Source: DATBHW01 sp035307385 (GTDB lineage Bacteria; Chloroflexota; Ktedonobacteria; Ktedonobacterales; DATBGS01). Taken from it: DNA of 64,000 bases. The notes beneath the pieces are model-generated. The model was given only the letters and a program-made list of their open reading frames with translations. It ran no database searches and was not told the DNA's origin. The position numbers and the translations under genes are program-made. Where the stretch lies: positions 24,380 to 88,379 of the forward strand of contig DATGID010000004.1 in the NCBI GenBank assembly GCA_035307385.1. Reading direction: 5' to 3'. Every line of letters starts with the position of its first letter. The first letter of the stretch is position 1. Of the stretch, positions 52,075 through 61,184 are shown one piece after another.

Positions 52075-52746
52075 CTATTTCAGGTCCAGCAGCGGATAGT
52101 GCCCATTGTTCACCGCCTGAACGTCCACGCTATAGAGCCAGTCAGCCTGGTCCTGCGTGATGTCCTGGCTTTTGACATGCTGCGCCAGAATGGCCTTCAC
52201 CGATTTCAGGTACGCCGTATTCACGTCCGACAGCGGAACCTGCTGTTCCTCAGCAATCTGAACAATCGGCTTGCCTGCCGAGAGTTCAAGATTCAGCGTC
52301 GAGGGCAGCAATTTCAGGCTCGGCGCGACATCGTTGACCAGTTTCGTATGAATGGCGGCAAGCTGCTGCTTCAGCGCAGGGTTGCTCATCAGCGATGAGG
52401 CAACCGCTGGCAGATTTTTGCAGGGGTCTCTGCCAGCCTGCATCAATCCTGCCTCCAGGGCCAACTGCTCGGAGGTCGTGATTTTCCCATCCTTTGCCAA
52501 CTGGTTAATGGTCTTCTGAAGCGCGTCGACGTTGGCCTGCTCCAGAGCGCTGGTGCTCACATGCAGATCGTTGGCAAGCGTCGTCTCATACAAAAGGCAA
52601 TAGTCGCCGTTGCTGACAGGAGGGGTAACGTCCTGAAAAAGATTCATCGACGCAAACACCGGCAGCCGTCCACCGATGACGCCGATAAACATCCCGACAA
52701 GCAGCAGCCCACCACCCAACACTATTCTTACAAGCAGTTTGCTCAA
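52075..52746 (-). CDS. Membrane-anchored protein of unknown function
   Basis: A 223-residue protein with one N-terminal helix (about 5-30) and an extracytoplasmic helical domain. Two Cys residues (in DYCLLYE and DPCKNLP) might form a disulfide. The domain contains two repeats of a pattern where DITQDQADWL resembles short helical motifs in other Ktedonobacterial secreted proteins. A TTG at 52746 with AAGGAGG eight bases before it is preferred over an ATG at 52764, which would contain the ribosome site itself. No function can be assigned. Confidence 0.7.
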   Translation of the reverse strand: MSKLLVRIVLGGGLLLVGMFIGVIGGRLPVFASMNLFQDVTPPVSNGDYCLLYETTLANDLHVSTSALEQANVDALQKTINQLAKDGKITTSEQLALEAGLMQAGRDPCKNLPAVASSLMSNPALKQQLAAIHTKLVNDVAPSLKLLPSTLNLELSAGKPIVQIAEEQQVPLSDVNTAYLKSVKAILAQHVKSQDITQDQADWLYSVDVQAVNNGHYPLLDLK

Positions 52747-52949
52747 TGTATATGCCTCCTTCATGGTATATCCGTTGTTATACCGGTTTCCATGGAAGCG
52801 AAGGACGCAATTCAGAAGCCAATCGTGGCGCCTTGCCCTTTCTTTTTCAAAGGGACAAACAGGCGCATGGCAGAAAGCTCTCTAAATGGAATAACCTGAT
52901 ACATCGTGAAGTATTGCAGAGAAAAGCGCACACCGCTACACTCATCAAT

Positions 52950-52981
52950 GGGGCTGTTATCCAGATCGCAGCCCCGTTTTT
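52950..52981 (+). terminator. Plus-strand terminator without an obvious gene
   Basis: GGGGCTG (52950-52956) pairs with CAGCCCC (52969-52975) and is followed by GTTTTT. The 327-bp gap 52747-53073 has no convincing frame on the plus strand, so a small RNA or lost gene is possible. Confidence 0.6.
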
Positions 52982-53073
52982 CGGCTGAGTGCATCATCGT
53001 CAGCATATTTTATGGTTGTCATGGAGGCCATTTCTTAACCCGTATAGGATGGCTGCCAGGTGCCAGGGGGGTG

Positions 53074-54420
53074 TCACTGACCCTGGCCCAACCCCCGCTC
53101 GGTGTGGTGACTTTCCGGTTGTCTGAGCCAGAGCGAGACATGGGCGGGCTGCATCGTCTCCTGGACCACCGCGATTAACTGTGCGCGTATCTGTTCCAGG
53201 TCAGTCTCCTGGCGCAGCGTCGCGGCGAAGGCTTCCAGTGTCTTGGCGGCATCATACTTCTTGCGATAGAGGCGCCGATCAATCAGGTTCTGGATGCGGC
53301 GGCGTGCAGGCAGGAACAGGGCAGCGATGGCGAGCGTGGAGATGACCAGTACGAGCGGATTGCTTGCGGCTTGGCCGCTGAACAACCCGGCCAGGCTCTC
53401 CAGCCCGATGATCAGGCCCGCATAGAGCCCGCCCAGCAGGCCAGTGAGCAGACCATACACCAGCGCCTTGTTGATGAGGGTGTCAATATCGTAGAGCCGC
53501 GAACGCAGGATGGCGATGGCAATTGAGATGGGGATGAGCAGCAGCAAGACATTGCCAAGGGGTTGCAGGATCAGGTTCCCTACCACTGTCCAGTTCTTCA
53601 GAACGACTGGGTGGATGATGGTGTTTGCAATGATGAGGAACAGCGCAAAGACTCCCAGGGCGGCCGCGAAGCCAAAGACGACCCATTTGGTCTGCTGGCG
53701 CTCCCGGAACGTGGAGACGCGCCGGTAGCGATAGACCTGCACCCCGACCAGGCCGAGAATCAAAACGGCAAACACCAGAGCGTCTGGCCCACCCTGCCCC
53801 TTGAGGGGTGCATTGGCGATGAAGATGTGCCACACGAAGTCGAGGACAAAGACGAGGACGCCCCAGCGGGTCCAGCGGGGCACAAACCAGCCCGAAGGGA
53901 AGAGCAAGAAGAAGGTCGGGAAGGCCACCTGCCCAGCGAGTTCCAGTCCCCCAACCAGCCAGTACCAGACGGGAGCGACCGTCCTCAGACCGTAATCCAG
54001 GAGACCGGTATAGGTGGCGCCTCCCAACAGGACGAGCATGTACGCGCACAAGAGCGCCATCCGATCTGAGGGCCGACGCCAGAAGATGAGGGCAGCCAGC
54101 GCGGCGTGGATCAGGGTGATTCCTATGATCCCTGCTATCTGGTAAGCTGCCACGAAGCCAGGCGAGAGGCCAGCCTGCTGAATCTGGAGCAGTTCAGCCG
54201 GGGTCAACTGAGCGCCCGGGAAGCATTGCACGCCCGGCTGGCAGACCGATTGGAGTAGAGCGTCAGCCTTCGGAATAGCGATGGCTGAGAGCGTCAGGAC
54301 GAGCACGGTCAGGACAATCCAGCCTGCGCGAGCCATCAGCAGCCAGCGCCCATACAGGTGCGTCTCAGGGGGAGCGGACGGAGGGGGAGTTGCTGAGGAC
54401 GTGGTGGCAGACAGGCTCAT
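53074..54420 (-). CDS. Seven-to-eight-helix sensor-like membrane protein lacking a kinase domain
   Basis: A 448-residue protein with about eight membrane helices (about 28-55, 90-110, 118-140, 150-172, 180-200, 210-232, 245-270, 280-300 and a pair near 320-360). A cytoplasmic tail (370-448) has RRRIQNLIDRRLYRKKYDAAKTLEAFAATLRQETDLEQI. That stretch is common in Chloroflexota sensor histidine kinases just before the GAF/kinase part, but here the frame ends soon after VSLWLRQPE. It may be a truncated kinase or a family that works with a separate kinase. AAAGGGG precedes the ATG. Confidence 0.75.
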   Translation of the reverse strand: MSLSATTSSATPPPSAPPETHLYGRWLLMARAGWIVLTVLVLTLSAIAIPKADALLQSVCQPGVQCFPGAQLTPAELLQIQQAGLSPGFVAAYQIAGIIGITLIHAALAALIFWRRPSDRMALLCAYMLVLLGGATYTGLLDYGLRTVAPVWYWLVGGLELAGQVAFPTFFLLFPSGWFVPRWTRWGVLVFVLDFVWHIFIANAPLKGQGGPDALVFAVLILGLVGVQVYRYRRVSTFRERQQTKWVVFGFAAALGVFALFLIIANTIIHPVVLKNWTVVGNLILQPLGNVLLLLIPISIAIAILRSRLYDIDTLINKALVYGLLTGLLGGLYAGLIIGLESLAGLFSGQAASNPLVLVISTLAIAALFLPARRRIQNLIDRRLYRKKYDAAKTLEAFAATLRQETDLEQIRAQLIAVVQETMQPAHVSLWLRQPESHHTERGLGQGQ

Positions 54421-54474
54421 AGGTAGGCCCCTTTACATCAGATGCTGCGGCTGCTTTCTGTAGGTCTAACGTAC

Positions 54475-55672
54475 CATACCCCCGTCTCGAAAACGTTACG
54501 AGGGGCGTTACGAAGACCCTTCCTGAGGTTCCCACAGATGGGCCAGGACTCGTGTGGGGGAGCGAATGAGGTCAGGTCGTCCAGCTTGCTGTGCGGCTAA
54601 ACCAACGACGATGGTAGCCGTATAGGTCAAGGCCACGCGCGTTGCCACCGCTGACCAGCCACACAGTGGTGGGCGTTGCAAGCGGAAGTAACTAAACAGG
54701 CTGAAGACGCGCCCAAAGAACCGTTCAATACTCGTGCGCTTGCCCAACTCCCCAGCGGTCCAGGTCGGGGGGAGACAGGAACGATTGCGTTGCCGTTTGG
54801 GGTTCCAGGGCACCACCGCCACCGCTCCCAAGACCGTGTGAATCCAGGCGACCAGGCGCAGCCCCCAATACCCCGCATCCAGGCGGATGACGCGGGGACG
54901 CAGCCGATAGAGCAGAACCGCCCAGGCGAGTAAGGGCCGGGCAAAGGGGGCGTCATGCACATTGGCGGGAGACAGCAGAAAGAGCAAGGGCAAGCCCGAG
55001 CCGCGACAGAGCAGGGTATGCACCCGATAGCCGCGCAGGAGTGGGCGAGGATGGTGCGCTGGAGCATGCCCCACCTGTGCATCGGGGTCGCGCCTCCACC
55101 AGGCGAGGATGGGCGCGCTATCGATGATCAGGTCACGAGCGCCGATGAGTCGACAGCGGATGGCAATCTGCACCGCCAGGACGAGCAACGCCTCGCCTAC
55201 CGGGGCACCAGCAGCCCGCTCACGTTTCCACTGCTGAGAAGCAGACGGGATACGCGGCTGACCACGGGCATCAAGCGGCAACCCACAGGCGAGCGCTAAG
55301 GTCGGCCAACTGCTTAACCAGTCGTGCATATCCTGATAGGAGAGGCGCCACAGCGTCCGAAGGAGCGCGATGAGCAACAACGACTCCTCCGTGTAGACGC
55401 GCGGGTGCCCCCCTGGACCAGCGGGCAAAGGGGGCGGACACCGCCACTGTGCCAGGCGAACAGCAATCCGACACAGCGCGAGCAAATGGAGGCGGGCGAC
55501 CAGGGTCAGCGCATCGAGATGTAAGGCCGGTTGGATTTTGGCCTGAGCGCGCTGATAAGTGGGAGGAGGGATGGGGACCGTTGACGAACGTGGAGCCGGA
55601 ACCATGAGCTGACCTCCTGGGCGAGAAGGATAGTCCTCGTCTAGAGATCAGCTTACCCTATCCGGGGTTATG
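54475..55672 (-). mobile_element. Insertion sequence with DDE transposase
   Basis: A transposase gene with flanks of 30-65 bp. CATACCCCCG at 54475-54484 and the complement of CGGGGTTATG at 55663-55672 may be the terminal repeats (9 of 11 aligned bases agree, one gap). No target duplication was found, so the boundaries are provisional. It sits between a sensor-like gene and a surface-protein gene. Confidence 0.6.
54508..55605 (-). CDS. DDE transposase (IS4/IS5-like)
   Basis: A 365-residue transposase. The catalytic Asp, Asp and Glu are visible in LIIDSAP, RLDAGYWG and RTSIERFFGR, the IS4/IS5-type arrangement. The N-terminal region is a helical, Pro-rich domain. AGGAGG precedes the ATG at 55605. 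The frame is intact, so the element may be active. Which IS family it belongs to needs comparison with known elements; assignment to IS5-like is by motif spacing only. Confidence 0.85.
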   Translation of the reverse strand: MVPAPRSSTVPIPPPTYQRAQAKIQPALHLDALTLVARLHLLALCRIAVRLAQWRCPPPLPAGPGGHPRVYTEESLLLIALLRTLWRLSYQDMHDWLSSWPTLALACGLPLDARGQPRIPSASQQWKRERAAGAPVGEALLVLAVQIAIRCRLIGARDLIIDSAPILAWWRRDPDAQVGHAPAHHPRPLLRGYRVHTLLCRGSGLPLLFLLSPANVHDAPFARPLLAWAVLLYRLRPRVIRLDAGYWGLRLVAWIHTVLGAVAVVPWNPKRQRNRSCLPPTWTAGELGKRTSIERFFGRVFSLFSYFRLQRPPLCGWSAVATRVALTYTATIVVGLAAQQAGRPDLIRSPTRVLAHLWEPQEGSS

Positions 55673-55702
55673 AAATGCTCTCGTTGTCATGGAGTGATTT
55701 GC

Positions 55703-57064
55703 ATGGACAAACGCTATTATCTCTTTCGTTTCAGTCTCCTGCTCTGTGGGATGCTCCTCATCTGTGGGGTGGGGATGGCTGTGCAGCACGCAGTTGTTCA
55801 CGCGGCTTCACTTCCTCCTGGCTACTCCCTGACCGTGACGGAAAGTACCTCCACGATGACCTATGGCGGCACCGCCCCGAACTTTCAGGCGCAACTCACC
55901 GTCCCCGCTGGCGAGAACCCGTTGAAGAATCCGTCTCTGTTCAACTTTATGATTGATTCACAAGACTATGGCGCAGATACGAGCAGTTCGAGCGGCTCCA
56001 CGTACACCTTTACCTTGAGAGGCTCCTCTCTTCCAAACACACCTCCACTCGCCTCCGGCCAACACGCCGTAGTGACAAGCTACTTCAGTATCCCGTTGAA
56101 CGAAACACTTGAAAGCGCGCCAATCACCTTGACCGTGCAAAAACTCACCCCTACCTTAAACTGTGAAATCCTTTTCCTTCCCACCTTTGCGACCAAAGCC
56201 TCCGTCACTTTCACCCTGTCTACTGAGACCGGCCCTGCTGTTGATTGGCAGGATGCGACCTATACCATGACCTTTATCGGCTCACAAACCTTTACGGACA
56301 CTCATTTGACCGCCGATAGTGCTGGCAATGTGACCGCTCTCACGCCACCAGTCCCAGGCAAATATAAATTCCGCTGCACTTTCAATGGAACAGCGAATTT
56401 TACCTCGGCATCTGTTGTGGGTTCCTCCACCGTGGTTGTGAGCGCCAACCATCAACCAATCATCAAACTCTACTCTAACCCAACAACCATTAGAGGCGGG
56501 CAATCAACGGCCCTGGAAATTGTCGTTTCGGGCGCACCAGGGTTGCCGACTCCGACCGGCCAGTTTGGTTTGTATATGGGAAACATGTTTATCCGTCCCA
56601 CCAACCTGGGGCCCAATGGAAGCACGGAGATTCAAACAACCTTTCCGAACCCTCTCCCCGCGAATACCATCAGGGTGGACTACTTTGGCGACCCCGTCTA
56701 TGCGCAGTCCAATGCCAACTTTTCTCTGACCAATCCACCCATCCCAGCAGGCTCAGGCAACCCCAATCCAACACCTACATCCACCAGCACAGCTACAGCT
56801 ACGCCTACCGGTGGCAGCACGCCAACACCTTCCAACACCACCACAGCAAACGGGGGAAAGACCTCAGCAAATGGTGGGACGACCTCTGGGAACCATCCAA
56901 CAGACACTCCTTCCAACCAGGGAAGCCCGGTGTTCTGGATCATATTGATCGTGCTCCTGGTCCTGGCGGCTTTCGGAAGCGGAGCCTTCATCGTGCTGGG
57001 GAAACGTGCAAGAGCGGCTTCAACGCCTGCCACGGCGACCCTTCCTCTCAACGAAGATGTTTGA
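55703..57064 (+). CDS. Secreted Ig-like surface protein with C-terminal anchor
   Basis: A 453-residue protein. Signal peptide about 1-35 (VVHAAS), then three beta-sandwich-like repeats (about 40-150, 150-245, 250-345) resembling bacterial Ig-like (Big_3) domains: each starts with a SLTV/PTL-type strand. A Thr/Ser/Pro/Gly-rich spacer (about 350-415) leads to one membrane helix (about 418-440) and a short tail. It is probably displayed on the outer face of the cell. The ATG at 55703 has GGAG upstream; the open frame from 55670 starts inside the IS edge. Confidence 0.8.
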   Translation: MDKRYYLFRFSLLLCGMLLICGVGMAVQHAVVHAASLPPGYSLTVTESTSTMTYGGTAPNFQAQLTVPAGENPLKNPSLFNFMIDSQDYGADTSSSSGSTYTFTLRGSSLPNTPPLASGQHAVVTSYFSIPLNETLESAPITLTVQKLTPTLNCEILFLPTFATKASVTFTLSTETGPAVDWQDATYTMTFIGSQTFTDTHLTADSAGNVTALTPPVPGKYKFRCTFNGTANFTSASVVGSSTVVVSANHQPIIKLYSNPTTIRGGQSTALEIVVSGAPGLPTPTGQFGLYMGNMFIRPTNLGPNGSTEIQTTFPNPLPANTIRVDYFGDPVYAQSNANFSLTNPPIPAGSGNPNPTPTSTSTATATPTGGSTPTPSNTTTANGGKTSANGGTTSGNHPTDTPSNQGSPVFWIILIVLLVLAAFGSGAFIVLGKRARAASTPATATLPLNEDV

Positions 57065-57225
57065 GGGCAGGTAGTGTTGGGCGCTCAACAACAATCCATT
57101 ATGGGAAGCTGGATGCGTGGTATGGGTTCACCAGGCACGCGGGTGCTTGACAGAATGTAGCGCCTCTGATACCTCTAGAGCAGAACCTCGAGCGTTTTTC
57201 TTGCACAGATTTCCTGGGTACACAC

Positions 57226-57476
57226 ATGCTGAAACTTTTACTGGTTGAAGATAACGAAAAGCTGCGCCCCGCGCTGGGGGCGGGGCTGGAAGATACCAGC
57301 GCGGCGCACATCGCTGGCGCGTGCGCCAGCGGCGAAGAGGCCTTGACGTTCTGCCTGGCCGAGCCGCCGGATGTGATCTTGATGGATGTGCAGTTGGCGG
57401 GCGAAATGAACGGCATTGAAGCTGCCGTCGCCATCCGGCGCGAGTTCCCGCGCCTGCCTGTGGTCTTCTACTCCAT
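57226..57476 (+). pseudogene. Response regulator truncated in its receiver domain
   Basis: The frame encodes about 84 residues of a CheY-like receiver: acidic pair E8-D9 in VEDNEK, phosphorylation site D50 in ILMDVQL, and VVFYSI near residue 82. After 57474 the sequence becomes unrelated and the frame runs to a stop at 57561. The conserved Lys and the output domain are missing. The break falls where the serine recombinase gene ends (57477, opposite strand), which is best explained by insertion. The expected remaining portion does not occur elsewhere in the window. Confidence 0.8.
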
Positions 57477-59237
57477 TCAAACAGAAGAGTCAGTATTTCG
57501 CTCTCGGAGAATGAGGGGTTTCCCAGCATTCAGCCCACGCCAGGTCAGTAGAAGCTCATAGTTTGGCTCGTCGTATGAATACCAGGCACGGACCTGCGCG
57601 CCCAACCAGTACAGTACTAGACGCTTCTCTTCTACGGTCAGGTCTTCTTCAAGGCCAATCCTGGCAACAGATGCCCAACTGCGAAGTGCCTGATGCTGGG
57701 CGTGCCTCCGCTCTTCTGATTCCGGCTGTACCAGTAAGGAGGCTCGTTCCTGCTCTAAGGTTTCGATCACGGCTCCAATCCCGTTAATCTGTTTTTGGAG
57801 CTTCTCGCGCATTTTTGCGCTTGTAATTTTTGTGGCAAGCTGCACCAAATGGTCAGCAGCAGCATCCTTAGAAGCAAGCGCTTTATCCAATTCTTTGACG
57901 CGCTTCTCCTTACTGCTAGCATGATCTTCTTCACGTTGGCGTTCCTGAGCCAGCACTCGTTCTAGCCAATCAGGGTCCGAGAAGTAGTGTACAATGTCTT
58001 GCCATACCGCTTGATCAAGTTTTTCATGTCTCACGGTAAATGCTTTGCCAGGGCAGGCTTGGACTCCATGAAACTCATGACCCTCCTGCCGGTCCCGAAC
58101 CCAGCGACAGTGATAACGGGGCGGCGCGGGGTATTTTGGCGTCCAAACGTACATTGGGCGTCCACAATACCCACAGGACAAATACCCACCGCGCAACATG
58201 GCTTGCAGAGAGCGGCCAGGCTTTCCAGCTTCTCGCTTGTTCTGAAGCAGACGCTCAAAGGCCGCTTCAGCCAGCCACTTCTCAATAATGGGTGGGCAAA
58301 CTTCAGGCGGAATGGGAATGAGAGCGGGGTCGCCAGGTTTACGCAGGTGATGATGATGAAACTGTTCATATTTGCCAGTTACCGCGTCCTGCTCCACCAC
58401 ATCTGCATGTGCATGGCGATACGCCGCGTGCTCGCCCCAGTAGGCAGGCGTGTGCAGAAGGCGATACACATTTCCCCGACGCCAGATCGGTGAAACCTTG
58501 CGACCCTCTGGGAGCCAGCCTTTCTGTTTTTGGTAAACAGATGGTGTCGGCACCTCTTCTGCGTTGAGTTTAAAGGTGATCATCCTGAGGGTTATCCCGT
58601 TATACGCATCCTGAAAGATACGCCTCACAATGGCAGCGGCCTCCTCATCAACCAGGTAACGTCCCTTCTTGATCGGATGATCCCAGTTATACCCGAACAT
58701 GGGCCATGCTCCGGGCATCAAAAGCCCGCGCTTGGTAACGCGCTCTCGCCGTTTCTCGGCGGTCTGTTTCTTCACCTCATCCCTATATTCCTCTGCGAAC
58801 ATGCTCTTGAATTTAAAGTGGAATCGTTCCAGTTTTTCACTGGGTGGTGCTTCCACAAACTCGATGCGCATATGGTTCTCATACACCGCCCGCCCGTAGA
58901 GGTAGGTAGCCTTATCATCGTTGCGCGCAAAACGGTTCACTTTGTACATAACTAGCACGTCAATTTCCCTACGCTTGGCGGCGGCATAAATTTCCTCAAG
59001 CAGTGGACGATGGACATTCTCACCGCTGGAAACTTCGCGTACGACGAAGTCTTCATTCACCACATATCCCCTCATATGACAAAGTTGGCGACAACCAATT
59101 TCCTGGTCTTCGAGGCTCAACTTGTCATCCTCGTCAGGTCTGCCCTTTTGCTTGATAGTAGATACCCGAGCATAGATTGCAGCGCGTTCTGGGCCAACCT
59201 TGGGAGAAGTGGGCAGGTCAAACATTTTGCGGCGCAT
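57477..59237 (-). CDS. Large serine recombinase
   Basis: A 586-residue site-specific recombinase. The N-terminal resolvase domain (about 17-165) has the nucleophile S26 in AAIYARVST, and DVLVMYKVNRFARND contains the conserved Arg residues. The recombinase domain (about 180-290) is followed by a zinc ribbon (CGYCGRP near 355, with CPG near 395) and a coiled coil (about 430-520). This is the layout of phage integrases such as phiC31 and of TndX/CcrA-type enzymes. Its C-terminal codon lies at the edge of the disrupted response regulator. A small gene with a strong ribosome site lies 72 bp upstream. Confidence 0.93.
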   Translation of the reverse strand: MRRKMFDLPTSPKVGPERAAIYARVSTIKQKGRPDEDDKLSLEDQEIGCRQLCHMRGYVVNEDFVVREVSSGENVHRPLLEEIYAAAKRREIDVLVMYKVNRFARNDDKATYLYGRAVYENHMRIEFVEAPPSEKLERFHFKFKSMFAEEYRDEVKKQTAEKRRERVTKRGLLMPGAWPMFGYNWDHPIKKGRYLVDEEAAAIVRRIFQDAYNGITLRMITFKLNAEEVPTPSVYQKQKGWLPEGRKVSPIWRRGNVYRLLHTPAYWGEHAAYRHAHADVVEQDAVTGKYEQFHHHHLRKPGDPALIPIPPEVCPPIIEKWLAEAAFERLLQNKREAGKPGRSLQAMLRGGYLSCGYCGRPMYVWTPKYPAPPRYHCRWVRDRQEGHEFHGVQACPGKAFTVRHEKLDQAVWQDIVHYFSDPDWLERVLAQERQREEDHASSKEKRVKELDKALASKDAAADHLVQLATKITSAKMREKLQKQINGIGAVIETLEQERASLLVQPESEERRHAQHQALRSWASVARIGLEEDLTVEEKRLVLYWLGAQVRAWYSYDEPNYELLLTWRGLNAGKPLILRERNTDSSV

Positions 59238-59308
59238 CTTCGCTTGCTCACTTTTTGGTCTAATCTAATGGTATCGATGATTCACCATTATAGTACTAAA
59301 TTGACCAG

Positions 59309-59536
59309 TTACGCCACTTCATTTGGTCGGTCATCCTGGGAGACTTGTGCAAGGCGAGCATGGGCGCGTAAGGCTCCTTGATACAACAGCTTACGAAACG
59401 CCTCAAAGAAGGGAGCTTGTTCCAACGCATCTTGATCCTGCGGGCTAATGATGCATTCCGATTCCCCCTTTTCAACTGGCTCGCTGGCCTGCGATATGCT
59501 ACACTTGGCACCGGGAGGGACGGGTGTATTGCGCAT
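59309..59536 (-). CDS. Small acidic protein upstream of the recombinase
   Basis: A 75-residue protein. GAAGGAGGT lies five bases ahead of the ATG at 59536, among the best ribosome sites in the window. The N-terminal 25 residues are Pro/Ser-rich and contain two Cys; the rest is helical (LEQAPFFEAFRKLLYQGALRAHARLAQV). It is read in the same direction as the recombinase, 71 bp ahead. A directionality factor or a control protein is possible, but no family is recognised. Confidence 0.6.
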   Translation of the reverse strand: MRNTPVPPGAKCSISQASEPVEKGESECIISPQDQDALEQAPFFEAFRKLLYQGALRAHARLAQVSQDDRPNEVA

Positions 59537-59608
59537 GTGGACCTCCTTCGGCGCAGCGTGGGAAGTTCACGCTTCCTGGCTGCGCGCTCTCTTCTCTGGC
59601 GGTAAACT

Positions 59609-60028
59609 TCACGGTAGGATGCGAATTCCGATCAACGTGGCCTGGTGTGTCTGGTCCTGGAGCCTGGTTCCATCCGGGGCGTAATAGGTCGCCTCCGCTG
59701 GACCGCGAAACGCATTGGCCCCCTCCAGCGTCAGGGTAAAGCTCACGCGGAGCCGGTTCATACACTGGTGCGTATCCCGATCTGCCGAGATTTCCTCGAA
59801 GACGCCAATGATGGTATTGGGTCGCTCCTCCACCACCCTCCACGCACCCACGCCCAGCGAGTCGCTGGTGTGCGGATTGCCCGCATCCGGATTGTGGAGG
59901 AGGCAGGTGCCATCAGCATGAAAGAGGGCCACATGGGGCACAAAGGGTGCCCCCTCGGCATCCACCCGCCAAGCTCCCACAATAGAATCCCAGGGTGGTG
60001 CTGGGCCGTTCCTATTCTGCTGGTCCAT
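59609..60028 (-). CDS. Lipocalin-like small protein of the NRPS-P450 operon
   Basis: A 139-residue beta-rich protein. The pattern IVGAWRVDAE...PHVALFHADGTCLLHNPD and GVGAWRVVEE, then LRVSFTLTLEGANAFRGPAEATYY, resembles lipocalin-like/calycin domain proteins found beside polyketide and NRPS genes. Its start overlaps the P450 stop by 17 bases. It could bind or isomerise the product of the operon. It is the last gene of the NRPS, thioesterase, P450 series. Confidence 0.65.
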   Translation of the reverse strand: MDQQNRNGPAPPWDSIVGAWRVDAEGAPFVPHVALFHADGTCLLHNPDAGNPHTSDSLGVGAWRVVEERPNTIIGVFEEISADRDTHQCMNRLRVSFTLTLEGANAFRGPAEATYYAPDGTRLQDQTHQATLIGIRILP

Positions 60029-61184
60029 CGGATATATCCTTTCGCGTCACGCGCACCAGCACGCCCTGGCGGCGGTGCTGATTCTGGTTGTCGTTCCACT
60101 GCGTTGTCTCGCTCACCAGGCACAACGCAGGCAGGGGCAGCAGGGCTTCCAGCGCTACCCGCAACTCCATGCGCGCCAGGGGCGCACCGGGGCAGGCATG
60201 CGCTCCAAAGCCAAAAGCTGCCTGTTCCCACTGCCTGGGCTGCTGCCAGTCCAACGTATCGGGGTTGAGAAAACACTGGGGGTCGGCATTCATCGCTACG
60301 AGCGACACCTGTACCGGGCAACCCGCCGAGATGTGCCTGGCTCCCATCTCCACGTCCGTCGTGGCCCACCGCCGCACATACTGGGTGGGTGTGACCAGGC
60401 GCAGCACCTCGTTGACCAGGCGCGAGAGCGTGGTGCGATCTGCTGCCAGATCGGCGCGCAGGGCAGCCAGCCGCTCCGGATCCGCCAGGAGCAGCGGTAG
60501 CCCATTGACCAGCGCGGTGATGCTGGTGCTCGTCCCTGCCGCAAACAGCGCCATCAGGAGCAGCACCCGCTCGGTCTCGTCGGGAAGCTCCGCACTGGTG
60601 GCTATCGCGCTGGCTAGATCGTCTGCCGGATGGGCTAGCTTGGAGGCGACCAGGGCACGAAAGGCGGCGGCCATCTCCTGCACGACGGGGAGCGCCTGGC
60701 CGATGGCATAGCCAGTGGTGACATCGATCAGGTGCGCTGCCCACGCGGCCATCTGCTCCACATTCACCTGATTGTCCGGCCAGCCGAACAGATGGGCCAG
60801 CGTGCGAATGGCGAGCGGCCTGGCAAATTCCAGTTCCAGGTTGATCTCCCCCCGGCGTAGCGCCACCTCGACCAGTGCTCGCACCGTCTGCTGGATGCAG
60901 GGCAACTGACGCGCCGTAGCTCTCGCCAGCGGCCCATCCAACACCTGCCAGAGACGCTGATGAGTCGCCTCCTCGGCAAAGAGCAATTGCTCAAAGATGG
61001 CGGCCAGGAGCGCCTGCGGCGTGGCGAGTCCAGGCGGCCCAAGGCGCTCTCGCAGCGCGAGAGCGTGCGCGGGTCGCGCCGTGAATCGTGCATCCTCCAA
61101 CACGCTGCGACCCGCAGCGTAGCCGGTGATCACCAGCTCGTCTGGGTCCATTGATTCGTGGGGGTGGCTCTGGTGGTGTATCAT
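60012..61184 (-). CDS. Cytochrome P450
   Basis: A 390-residue heme monooxygenase, the normal bacterial length. Heme ligand C331 lies in FGFGAHACPG, and E259-x-x-R262 is in NEVLR. The I-helix reads AAGTST (215-220), where the acid usually before the Thr is replaced by Ser, an unusual feature. The ATG at 61184 overlaps the thioesterase stop by four bases (ATGA), so the genes are coupled. With an adenylation-carrier protein and a thioesterase, hydroxylation of a carrier-bound amino acid is the best guess, as in NikQ or NovI. Redox partners are not seen in the window. Confidence 0.9.
   Translation of the reverse strand: MIHHQSHPHESMDPDELVITGYAAGRSVLEDARFTARPAHALALRERLGPPGLATPQALLAAIFEQLLFAEEATHQRLWQVLDGPLARATARQLPCIQQTVRALVEVALRRGEINLELEFARPLAIRTLAHLFGWPDNQVNVEQMAAWAAHLIDVTTGYAIGQALPVVQEMAAAFRALVASKLAHPADDLASAIATSAELPDETERVLLLMALFAAGTSTSITALVNGLPLLLADPERLAALRADLAADRTTLSRLVNEVLRLVTPTQYVRRWATTDVEMGARHISAGCPVQVSLVAMNADPQCFLNPDTLDWQQPRQWEQAAFGFGAHACPGAPLARMELRVALEALLPLPALCLVSETTQWNDNQNQHRRQGVLVRVTRKDISDGPAE

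Noticed and set aside
54475..55672. Firm terminal repeats and target duplication for the IS element
   Set aside because: Only about 10 bases with a gap match between the two ends, and no flanking duplication was found, so the exact ends are left provisional.
57477..57561. Full response-regulator frame continuing to 57561
   Set aside because: The last 28 codons are antisense to the recombinase C-terminus and do not resemble a receiver domain.
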